Part shown: positions 16,475 to 23,739 of the stretch, in pieces
Numbering within the stretch: the first letter of the stretch is position 1
How the letters are laid out: the number at the start of each line of letters is the position of its first letter
Assembly (NCBI RefSeq): GCF_900101835.1
Contig: NZ_FNAF01000005.1
Location: forward strand, 1 to 64,000
DNA length: 64,000 nt
From: Peptococcus niger
Lineage (GTDB): Bacteria; Bacillota; Peptococcia; Peptococcales; Peptococcaceae
Reading direction: 5' to 3'
Translations under genes and position numbers: made by a program
The notes under the pieces: generated by a model
Databases searched by the model: none
The model's input: only the letters and a program-made list of their open reading frames with translations
Told to the model about the DNA's origin: nothing

Positions 16475-17911
16475 ATGTCAAACTTCACTTACAACAAAGT
16501 AACGCCTGAATTGGTTGAACAATTCGAGGCCATCGCACCAGGTAAAGTAATTACGGGCGATTCCATCAATCCGGACTATGCAAAAGATGAAATGCCTATT
16601 TACGGCACCGGAGCACCTGAAGTACTGATTGAAGCAACATCTACAGAAGCAGTTTCATCCATTGTTAAGTTATGCTACGAACATAGCATTCCGGTTGTAC
16701 CACGTGGTGCAGGAACCGGTTTGACGGGGGCCGGGGTGGCACACCAGGGCGGGGTCATGATTGACATGACCAAGATGAACCGTATCTTAGAATACGATAT
16801 GGAAAATTTTGTCGTCCGTGTGCAGCCGGGTGTTCTTTTGAACGATCTTGCAGAAGATGCGCAAAAGCGCGGTTTGCTCTACGCACCGGACCCGGGCGAA
16901 AAATTTGCCACCTTGGGCGGCAATGTGGCCACCAATGCAGGTGGTATGCGGGCCGTTAAATATGGTGCAACGCGTGATTATGTACGCGCCATGACCGTGG
17001 TCTTGCCGACCGGTGAAGTGGTGAAGTTGGGGGCAACTGTTTCCAAGACCAGCACCGGTTACAGCCTGATCAATATGCTGATCGGTTCAGAAGGGACCCT
17101 GGGGATTATTACCGAATTAACCTTGAAACTCCTGGCCAAGCCTGCAGCAGACATCTCTCTCATTATTCCGTATGAAAATTTGGAAGAGTGCATTGCGACG
17201 GTTCCACTTTTCTTCCTGAACCATCTTCAACCGCAGGCTCTGGAATTCATGGAACGTGAGATTGTTTTATCATCCGAACGCTACCTCGGCCGTAGTATTT
17301 TCCCGCAGGAGCACGACGGCGTTGAAATAGGGGCCTACTTACTGGTGACCTTTGACGGCGACTCGGCTGAAGCGCTGGAAAGTGTTGTTGAAAAAGCGGC
17401 AGAAGTGGTTCTTGAAGCCGGCGCCATTGACGTATTAATCGCCGATACACCGGCCAAGAAAAAAGATGCTTGGGCAGCGCGCAGCTCCTTCCTGGAAGCC
17501 ATTGAAGCGGAAACCAAGCTTTTGGATGAATGCGATGTTGTCGTTCCGGTCAACCAGATCGCCAAATACTTGACCTATGTCAATGGAGTTGGTGAAAAAT
17601 ACGACTTTGCCGTTAAATCATTTGGCCATGCCGGTGATGGGAACCTGCACATTTACACCTGCAGCAACGATATGGAAGAAGATGAATTCAAACGCCAAGT
17701 GGACGAATTCATGTGGGATATCTACCGCAAAGCACAAGAAGTGGGTGGCCTTTTGAGCGGTGAACACGGCATCGGTTACGGCAAAATGACCTACCTGTCA
17801 GAACTGTCCGGTCCGGTGAGCATGCGTTTGATGGAAGGCATCAAAGAAGTCTTTGACCCGAAGATGATCATGAATCCGGGGAAAGTATGCTATCCGCTTG
17901 AAGCAAAATAA
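16475..17911 (+). CDS. FAD-linked D-lactate/2-hydroxyacid dehydrogenase (GlcD/LctD type)
   Basis: A 478-residue VAO-family flavoprotein that oxidises a 2-hydroxyacid, most likely lactate, to the 2-oxoacid. The N-terminal FAD-binding half has VPRGAGTGLTGAGVAHQGG and the FAD contact region FATLGGNVATNAGG. The C-terminal FAD-oxidase half has the metal/substrate motifs FGHAGDGNLH and SGEHGIGYGKM. The related LctD of acetogens works with EtfAB to drive lactate oxidation by electron confurcation. Here an acyl-CoA dehydrogenase and etfB-etfA follow directly, which supports a similar electron partner. D-2-hydroxyglutarate is an alternative substrate. Confidence 0.85.
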   Translation: MSNFTYNKVTPELVEQFEAIAPGKVITGDSINPDYAKDEMPIYGTGAPEVLIEATSTEAVSSIVKLCYEHSIPVVPRGAGTGLTGAGVAHQGGVMIDMTKMNRILEYDMENFVVRVQPGVLLNDLAEDAQKRGLLYAPDPGEKFATLGGNVATNAGGMRAVKYGATRDYVRAMTVVLPTGEVVKLGATVSKTSTGYSLINMLIGSEGTLGIITELTLKLLAKPAADISLIIPYENLEECIATVPLFFLNHLQPQALEFMEREIVLSSERYLGRSIFPQEHDGVEIGAYLLVTFDGDSAEALESVVEKAAEVVLEAGAIDVLIADTPAKKKDAWAARSSFLEAIEAETKLLDECDVVVPVNQIAKYLTYVNGVGEKYDFAVKSFGHAGDGNLHIYTCSNDMEEDEFKRQVDEFMWDIYRKAQEVGGLLSGEHGIGYGKMTYLSELSGPVSMRLMEGIKEVFDPKMIMNPGKVCYPLEAK

Positions 17912-18000
17912 AAAGGCAAGGCAAAATCCTTATCAGCTGGTATAGTCCGGCAGCATGTTTCCAGCCGAAAATTGTTATTCAAAATTAGGAGGAATACATT

Positions 18001-19140
18001 ATGGCTTATTTAATTTCTGAAGAAGCACAAGACTTATTGAAAGACGTCAAACGGTTCTGCGAAAACGAAGTTGTTGAACAATGCAAGGAATACGACCGCA
18101 GCGGTGAATGGCCGAAAGAAATTTATGACAAAGCCATCGAACAAGGCTACCATGCCCTGGAAGTGCCTGAAGAATACGGTGGCCCGGGCTTATCCCGCGT
18201 TGATGTTGCTGCTTTAATTGAAGAAATGGCCATTGCTGATGCCGGTTTTGCTACCACCATTTCCGCCAGCGGTCTGGGGACCAAACCGGTCTTGATTGCC
18301 GGCTCTGAAGAACAGAAAAAACGCGTTTGCGATATTATTTTAGAAGGCGGCTTCGGCGCATTCTGCTTAACTGAACCGGGCGCAGGCTCTGATGCCAGCG
18401 CAGGGAAAACCACCGCTGTCTTAGATGGCGATGAATATGTCCTGAACGGCCGTAAATGCTTCATCACCAACGGCGGCGTTGCATCATTCTATTGTGTCAC
18501 CGCCATGACCGACAAGAGCCAGGGTACCCGTGGGATTTCCATGTTCTTGGTAGAAAAAGGCACCCCGGGACTCAGCACCGGTCATGAAGAGGATAAGATG
18601 GGGATTCGTACCTCTAACACCTGCGACGTGGTCTTTGAAGACTGCCGCATCCCGAAAGAAAACCTCTTAGGTGAAGAAGGTAAGGGCTTTAAGATTGCCA
18701 TGCAGACCCTTGACCAGGCACGTACCTGGATGGGTTGCGTCTCTGCCGGGATTGCTCAACGCGGCATCAACGAAGCCATTGCTTATGGTAAAGAACGCGT
18801 TCAGTTCGGTCGCCCGATCTTGAAATTCCAAGCCTTACAATTTAAGATTGCCGACATGGCTATGAAAGCTGAAGTGGCCCGTCAAATGGTTGCGCACTCC
18901 CTGACCTTGATGGACATGGGTCTGCCCCACTCCAAAGAAAGCGCCATTGCTAAATGCTACGCTTCCGATATCGCTATGGAAGTTGCTTCTGAAGCCATTC
19001 AAATGTTTGGCGGTTACGGCTACAGCCGCGAATATCCGGTTGAAAAATTACTGCGTGATGCGAAGATCTTCCAAATCTTTGAAGGATCCAACGAAATTCA
19101 ACGCATCGTTATCGCCAACAATACAATCGGCAGAATCTAA
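18001..19140 (+). CDS. short-chain acyl-CoA dehydrogenase (butyryl-CoA dehydrogenase type)
   Basis: A 379-residue FAD enzyme of standard length. It shows FCLTEPGAGSDASAGKT (FAD/substrate loop), GTRGISMFLVEK, RVQFGRPILKFQALQFK, and FEGSNEIQRIVIAN near the end, where the Glu is the expected catalytic base. It could act as butyryl-CoA dehydrogenase (crotonyl-CoA reduction) or acryloyl-CoA reductase; the sequence alone does not decide. Lying between the lactate dehydrogenase and etfBA, it probably shares the Etf as electron donor or acceptor. AGGAGG at 17988-17993 precedes the ATG. Confidence 0.92.
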   Translation: MAYLISEEAQDLLKDVKRFCENEVVEQCKEYDRSGEWPKEIYDKAIEQGYHALEVPEEYGGPGLSRVDVAALIEEMAIADAGFATTISASGLGTKPVLIAGSEEQKKRVCDIILEGGFGAFCLTEPGAGSDASAGKTTAVLDGDEYVLNGRKCFITNGGVASFYCVTAMTDKSQGTRGISMFLVEKGTPGLSTGHEEDKMGIRTSNTCDVVFEDCRIPKENLLGEEGKGFKIAMQTLDQARTWMGCVSAGIAQRGINEAIAYGKERVQFGRPILKFQALQFKIADMAMKAEVARQMVAHSLTLMDMGLPHSKESAIAKCYASDIAMEVASEAIQMFGGYGYSREYPVEKLLRDAKIFQIFEGSNEIQRIVIANNTIGRI

Positions 19141-19178
19141 TTCTATTCCCAAACGACTAGCTAAGGAGTATCTAAACG

Positions 19179-19955
19179 ATGGATATTTTAGTTTGTATCA
19201 AACAGGTGGCAGATGATTCCATTGATATCTCGTTTGACGCTTCCAAAGACGCCATTGATTTCAATGGAGCGGAACAAGTGGTCAACGCATTTGACACCTA
19301 TGCCCTGGAAATGGCAGCCCGCTTAAAAGAAGCTGATGAAGGAGAAATCACCGTCCTCTCTGTCGGCCCGGACAGCGCCAAGAACTCTTTGAAAAACTGC
19401 CTGGCAGTTGGTGCTGAAAAAGCCGCTTTGATCACCTGTGATGATTACCAAGAAAAAGATCCCAAACAAATTGCCCAATTATTGGCCAAAGGGATTAAGG
19501 ACCTGGAAGCAGAACGCGGCGGCGCATTTGATTTGATTTTCTGCGGTAAAGAAAGTACCGACCAAGCTTCCGGTCAAGTCGGTCTTATGCTGGCCAATGA
19601 GCTCGGCTACGGTGTCATGACCAACGTTATTGACATTGAAAAAGCCGGCGACGTCATGAAAGCAAAACATCAAACAGATGTCGGCTACGATTTAATTGAA
19701 GCCGGTATGCCGGTTGTGCTCACGGTGGAAAAACCGAAATATGAACCGAGATATCCGACCGTTAAGAGCAAAATGGCAGCTCGTAAAAAACCGATTGAAG
19801 AATTAAGCCCTGCTGATGCCTCCGCTCATGGCTATGAAGTCGTTAAAGTATACGGCCCGCCGAAACGTGAAGCCGGGGTCAAAATTGTGGCTGAGTCCGC
19901 TGAAGACGCCGTGGCACAAGCCATGGAACACGTTCTTGCGGCCAAAGTACTTTAG
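19179..19955 (+). CDS. etfB: electron transfer flavoprotein beta subunit
   Basis: A 258-residue EtfB that pairs with the EtfA encoded 12 bases downstream. The family signature VGYDLIEAGMPVVLTVEKPKY and the nucleotide-binding segment FCGKESTDQASGQVG are clear. In bifurcating Etf complexes this subunit binds the FAD that accepts hydride from NADH. An AAGGAG precedes the ATG. The position after an acyl-CoA dehydrogenase is the usual one for anaerobic butyrate or lactate metabolism. Confidence 0.95.
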   Translation: MDILVCIKQVADDSIDISFDASKDAIDFNGAEQVVNAFDTYALEMAARLKEADEGEITVLSVGPDSAKNSLKNCLAVGAEKAALITCDDYQEKDPKQIAQLLAKGIKDLEAERGGAFDLIFCGKESTDQASGQVGLMLANELGYGVMTNVIDIEKAGDVMKAKHQTDVGYDLIEAGMPVVLTVEKPKYEPRYPTVKSKMAARKKPIEELSPADASAHGYEVVKVYGPPKREAGVKIVAESAEDAVAQAMEHVLAAKVL

Positions 19956-19967
19956 GAGAGGTGACTT

Positions 19968-20957
19968 ATGAGCTTAGGAGATGGAAAAAACGTCTTAGTA
20001 TTTGTTGAAGTGGTCGATGGGGCCCCGGTCAACAATGCTATGGAAGCCCTGGGTCTCGGTCGTGAACTGGCCCAGGCCAAAGGCGAAGAAGTTTGTGCTG
20101 TTGTCATTGGTTCGGATATTGATGCAGCTGCAGAAGCTTGCGCAAAAGGTGGCGCTGATAAGGTCTTCACCGTTGCTCAAGACGCATGGCAGCTTGAAGC
20201 CTATGCATCTATCCTAGGGCAGTTAATCGAAAAATATGCGCCGGCCTTGGTCTTAGCAGCCGCCAACCAAAACGGCAAAGACCTTGAAGCCCTCTTGGCT
20301 GATCGCTTCAATACCGTTGCTGTCAGTGATCTGGTTGGTGCCCGCATTGAAGATGGCGCCCTCATCATGACCACCCCCTTATACGGCGGCGGCGTTTGGA
20401 ACGACGTTAAAGTTGAAGGCCACCCGAAATTTGCCACCGTTCGCTCCGGTACCGGTAAAAAAGTACCGGCAGAAGAAGCCACCAGTGGTGAAATCGTTAA
20501 GGAAGACGTCAGCCCTGAAGCAGACCTTCTGCGGACGAAAATTGCAGATACCGTTAAAGAAGTGGCTGAAACCGTTAACCTGGAAGAAGCTGAAATCGTC
20601 GTTGTCGGCGGTCGCGGTATGGGCAGCAAAGAAAACTTCAAACTGGTCCATGACCTTGCCGATGTACTCGGCGGTGTTGTCGGTGGGACCCGCCCCGTTG
20701 TTGAAGATGAATGGGTACCGCATCCGCAGCAAGTCGGTCAATCCGGTAAAATCGTTTCCCCGAAATTCTACGTCGGTTGTGGCGTTTCCGGTGCAACCCA
20801 GCATTTGACCGGTATTTTAGGCTCCGACTTTATTTTAGCAATCAATAAAGATGAAGAAGCCCCGATCTTTGACGTAGCAGACTGTGGGATTGTCGGTGAC
20901 GTTAACGTCATCATCCCCCTGTTAATGGATGAATTTAAAAAAGCGAAACAAGCTTAG
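19968..20957 (+). CDS. etfA: electron transfer flavoprotein alpha subunit
   Basis: A 329-residue EtfA. The C-terminal FAD domain carries [42 protein letters not shown] (given here only in part as the family FAD motif) and a closing [11 protein letters not shown]. It has no N-terminal 4Fe-4S extension, unlike LctC of Acetobacterium, so any ferredoxin would have to dock without a built-in cluster. GGAGAGGTG precedes the ATG. The operon ends at the terminator 36 bases downstream. Confidence 0.95.
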   Translation: MSLGDGKNVLVFVEVVDGAPVNNAMEALGLGRELAQAKGEEVCAVVIGSDIDAAAEACAKGGADKVFTVAQDAWQLEAYASILGQLIEKYAPALVLAAANQNGKDLEALLADRFNTVAVSDLVGARIEDGALIMTTPLYGGGVWNDVKVEGHPKFATVRSGTGKKVPAEEATSGEIVKEDVSPEADLLRTKIADTVKEVAETVNLEEAEIVVVGGRGMGSKENFKLVHDLADVLGGVVGGTRPVVEDEWVPHPQQVGQSGKIVSPKFYVGCGVSGATQHLTGILGSDFILAINKDEEAPIFDVADCGIVGDVNVIIPLLMDEFKKAKQA

Positions 20958-20993
20958 TAAGGTCTGATTTCCCTTACTGATGCATGCAAGATG

Positions 20994-21034
20994 AAACCCG
21001 GATTCGGAGGTGATGGGCCGAATCCGGGTTTTTT
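20994..21034 (+). terminator. terminator of the lactate dehydrogenase / Etf operon
   Basis: A 14-bp stem (AAACCCGGATTCGG and its complement) with an AGGTGATGGG-type loop, followed by six T. Confidence 0.9.
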
Positions 21035-21111
21035 GTTGATTTTTAAAAAGCGAGGGCTTTAACAGAAAGCCTATCGTTTAAGAAGCTTAAGCAGGAGAGG
21101 AAGCGATATGG

Positions 21112-21555
21112 ATGAGGCCGACAGAACTCAGCTTTGAAATTATGCTTCGACCGGAATGGTTGAACGGCAGCCAGACCTATCATGGCGGCGAAATGTTAAA
21201 ACTCATGGATGAACTGTGCGGCAGCTTGGCGACAGTTTACGATCCGCGCACCTATGTGACGGGATTTATCCACGGGGTGAGCCTGTCCGGCTCGCCGACG
21301 GTGCGCAATATCATTCGTGGGCATGCGACCATTTGCTATACAACGGCGCGTACAGTGGCCATGGAGGTGACCCTCTACTACCGTAAACGGTCAGAGCTGC
21401 AAGCGGAAGAAAAAATCTGCGCTCACGGTTACTACGTTTTCGTCGCCACAGACGGCACAGGGCCGATACAGCCCTATACTCAGGCCGATGGAGACAAGGC
21501 CGACCGGCTGAAAAAAGACATCGCCGCTTATTTACAGGCCGCTCCGACCGATTAG
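21112..21555 (+). CDS. hotdog-fold acyl-CoA thioesterase family protein
   Basis: A 147-residue protein with hotdog-fold features of the YkhA/YciA type: an N-terminal strand, then the helix segment TYHGGEMLKLMDELCGSLA, in which the Asp after the Met is the usual catalytic position, and later a VAMEVTLYYRK strand. These enzymes hydrolyse acyl-CoA. AGGAGAGG at 21093-21100 lies 11 bases before ATG 21112; an ATG at 21108 is out of frame. It follows the acyl-CoA dehydrogenase/Etf operon but is separated by its terminator. Substrate unknown. Confidence 0.75.
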   Translation: MRPTELSFEIMLRPEWLNGSQTYHGGEMLKLMDELCGSLATVYDPRTYVTGFIHGVSLSGSPTVRNIIRGHATICYTTARTVAMEVTLYYRKRSELQAEEKICAHGYYVFVATDGTGPIQPYTQADGDKADRLKKDIAAYLQAAPTD

Positions 21556-21715
21556 TCGGCTAAAATGGAAGGGTCCCTCTGCACGTTCTCAGCGTTGATG
21601 GGAGCCGTCCTCGAGCAAGCGGGAAGAACCTTAGCACAAGATCTAGCATAAGAATAAATAATGTGATGGATAACATCGCCTATTCCGGCGTGGACATTTT
21701 AGGCTCAGGTTATTC
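21556..21715. other. intergenic stretch without a recognised feature
   Basis: Between the thioesterase gene and the riboswitch promoter I see no gene, no clear terminator and no repeat. A possible weak hairpin near GGGTCCC (about 21571) is not convincing. Confidence 0.4.
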
Positions 21716-21743
21716 TTGAAGTATCCGCCTAAAGTGTTATAAT
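21716..21743 (+). promoter_or_regulatory. promoter of the riboswitch-controlled symporter gene
   Basis: TTGAAG at 21716-21721 and TATAAT at 21738-21743 with a 16-base spacer. The transcript would begin about 50 bases before the first aptamer. Confidence 0.75.
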
Positions 21744-21799
21744 AAAAACCGTTGAACAATTGCATACAGGCCCTTGGGCCATTAGCGCATCAGATGAAA

Positions 21800-21972
21800 G
21801 CTGCAGGAAAAAGATAACTTGCCGAAGGATTTACGATCTCAGGCGTCCGCAAGGACAGGACTGCAGCCGGATGATGGTCTGGAGAACTCATTCATTTGGG
21901 TACCGAAGGTGAAAATGCTTCTAGATGTAGATGATAGAAGTGTGAATCTCTCAGGTAAAAGGACAGACAGGA
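21800..21972 (+). promoter_or_regulatory. tandem glycine riboswitch
   Basis: Two successive glycine aptamers. Aptamer 1 (21800-21867) is closed by GCTGCAG/CTGCAGC and holds the core GCCGAAGG, CTCAGGC and AAGGACAG. Aptamer 2 (21876-21972) holds GGAGAACTC, ACCGAAGG, CTCTCAGGTAAAAGGACAG and a P1 of GTCT/AGAC. A short linker joins them, as in cooperative glycine riboswitches. Aptamer 1 is compact and deviates from the usual GGAGAG segment. An intrinsic terminator follows at 22042 and the regulated gene is an Ala/Gly:cation symporter, so glycine controls its own transport. Whether glycine turns the gene on or off cannot be read directly. Confidence 0.9.
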
Positions 21973-22041
21973 GCAAGGTAGGGGTGATTTTCCCCCGGCC
22001 ACTGCCGCATGCGGCTTGCTTCTGCTTATCCAAAAGTATCT

Positions 22042-22079
22042 AAAAGAGTGAAAGAGAACCCATCTTTCACTCTTTTTTT
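22042..22079 (+). terminator. terminator of the glycine riboswitch expression platform
   Basis: AAAAGAGTGAAAGA and TCTTTCACTCTTTT arms around GAACCCA, followed by T residues. It sits between the aptamers and the symporter gene, so it is the likely switching element. Confidence 0.88.
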
Positions 22080-22146
22080 ATGAATGAAGGAGCCGTATGT
22101 AGCCGGTAATATTGTCCATAGCGTTTGTAGAAAGAAGGAGAGATTT

Positions 22147-23514
22147 GTGGCGTTTTTGGATTCATGGGTGCAGAGCATCAGTGGTGTTTTATGGGATAGT
22201 TTATTAATTTATTTATTGGTTGGCACCGGCATTTACTTTACCATCCGGTTGAGATTTGTGCAGGTTCGTCATTTCCGTTTGGGGCTTAAGAAATTATTCA
22301 GTAATTTTTCATTACACGGCGGCAAGCAGGAAGGCGGCCTGACCTCCTTTCAGGCCTTGGCAACAGCCATTGCCGCCCAGGTCGGCACCGGTAACATCGC
22401 CGGGGCGGCGACAGCCATTGCATCCGGTGGCCCCGGGGCCATTTTTTGGATGTGGATTTCCGCATTTTTTGGGATGTCAACCATCTATGCAGAAGCCGTT
22501 ATTGCCCAGAAAACCCGTACGGTTGTCAACGGAAAAGTAGTTGGCGGCCCGGCCTACTATATTCAAACAGCCTTTAAAGGGGCTTTTGGTAAGTTTTTAG
22601 CCGGATTTTTCTCGATTGCCATTATTTTGGCCCTTGGCTTTACAGGCAACATGGTTCAGGCCAACTCCATTGGCGATGCCTTTCATTCTGCTTTTGGCGT
22701 GAATCCTATTTTAGTCGGCCTGGCCTGCGCAATCATTGCCGGATTTATTTTTATCGGCGGCATCCACCGGATTGCCAGCGTAACAGAAAAGGTCGTTCCC
22801 CTGATGGCCCTGTTTTACGTCATTGGCTGCCTGGCCATCTTGGTCATGTGTGGCGGCGGCGCTGTTATTGAAGCCTTTCGCGAAATCTTTGTATCCGCCT
22901 TTGCGCCCCAGTCGGCTGCCGGCGGTGCCCTTGGCGTTACCGTCCAACAAGCCATCCACTACGGTGTGGCACGCGGACTCTTCTCCAACGAAGCCGGTAT
23001 GGGGTCAACGCCTCATGCACATGCCACCGCTAAAGTCAAACATCCGGCAGATCAAGGCATCATTGCTATGATTGGCGTCTTTATCGACACCTTTATCATC
23101 TTGACCATGACCGCCCTGGTCATCGTCGCCACCGGAGCCTATAAGTCAGACCTGACCGGGTCCGCTCTCAGCCAAGCAGCCTTCAACTCCCAGTTTGGCG
23201 ACCTGGGCATGATCTTTATCGCCATCTGCATGCTGTTTTTCGCCTTTACGACCATTATTGGCTGGTACTACTTCGGCGAAACCAATGTCCGCCGCCTGTT
23301 TGGTGAAAAAGCCATCAAATTTTACGCCGTCCTAGTCGTCGGCTTTGTCCTCCTCGGCTCTGGCTTAAAAGTCGACTTCGTGTGGCACCTGTCCGATATG
23401 CTCAATGGCTTAATGGTCCTGCCCAACTTAATTGGCCTCCTGGCCTCATCAGCCATCATCATTAAGCTTTCCCGCGAATTTGACCAAAACCGCAAATCAT
23501 CTCGCGGTGAATAA
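22147..23514 (+). CDS. alanine/glycine:cation symporter (AGCS family)
   Basis: A 455-residue membrane transporter with about ten to eleven segments that imports Ala or Gly with Na+ or H+. The family signature appears as GTGNIAGAATAIASGGPGAIFWMW (in part), and RGLFSNEAGMGSTPHAHA is also typical. I chose GTG 22147, six bases after AAGGAG (22135-22140). The frame continues upstream to ATG 22084, but the extra 21 residues do not belong to the family N-terminus (VAFLDSWVQSISG). The upstream glycine riboswitch makes glycine the likely physiological substrate. Confidence 0.93.
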   Translation: MAFLDSWVQSISGVLWDSLLIYLLVGTGIYFTIRLRFVQVRHFRLGLKKLFSNFSLHGGKQEGGLTSFQALATAIAAQVGTGNIAGAATAIASGGPGAIFWMWISAFFGMSTIYAEAVIAQKTRTVVNGKVVGGPAYYIQTAFKGAFGKFLAGFFSIAIILALGFTGNMVQANSIGDAFHSAFGVNPILVGLACAIIAGFIFIGGIHRIASVTEKVVPLMALFYVIGCLAILVMCGGGAVIEAFREIFVSAFAPQSAAGGALGVTVQQAIHYGVARGLFSNEAGMGSTPHAHATAKVKHPADQGIIAMIGVFIDTFIILTMTALVIVATGAYKSDLTGSALSQAAFNSQFGDLGMIFIAICMLFFAFTTIIGWYYFGETNVRRLFGEKAIKFYAVLVVGFVLLGSGLKVDFVWHLSDMLNGLMVLPNLIGLLASSAIIIKLSREFDQNRKSSRGE

Positions 23515-23539
23515 AAATCGCTTGCACGACAAGTCTATA

Positions 23540-23587
23540 CAGCAAAGGCCCCGTCTTGTTTTTTAAGACGGGGCCTTTGCTGTTTAC
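23540..23587 (+). terminator. terminator of the symporter gene
   Basis: An 18-bp perfect stem (CAGCAAAGGCCCCGTCTT and its complement) with a GTTTTTT loop, followed by TTT. Confidence 0.9.
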
Positions 23588-23683
23588 TAGAGCTGCGGAG
23601 AGTAACTTTCTGTGGCCTAATAAATTATAGGATATTATTTGCAAATAACTGTTTAAATAGATGACCTATATTTATCGAAAGTG

Positions 23684-23711
23684 TTGACAAATATATATAT
23701 ATATATATAAT
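23684..23711 (+). promoter_or_regulatory. TA-repeat promoter of the SLH adhesin gene (candidate phase-variable)
   Basis: A perfect TTGACA (23684-23689) and a perfect TATAAT (23706-23711) are separated by 16 bases made almost only of AT repeats (tract 23691-23709). Slippage by one repeat unit would change the spacer to 14 or 18 bases and so alter promoter strength. Promoters of this design switch fimbrial genes of Haemophilus influenzae. The ribosome site AAAGGAGGAG lies about 15 bases further on. No length polymorphism can be shown from one sequence. Confidence 0.72.
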
Positions 23712-23739
23712 TTAAATTATAAGAAAAGGAGGAGTATAT

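Noticed and set aside
22084-22146. Symporter start at ATG 22084
   Set aside because: The ribosome site lies just before GTG 22147, and the extra 21 residues do not fit the family N-terminus.
23540-23587. Attachment site or palindromic integration target
   Set aside because: The perfect stem with flanking T residues after a transporter gene is an ordinary terminator; no integrase is nearby.
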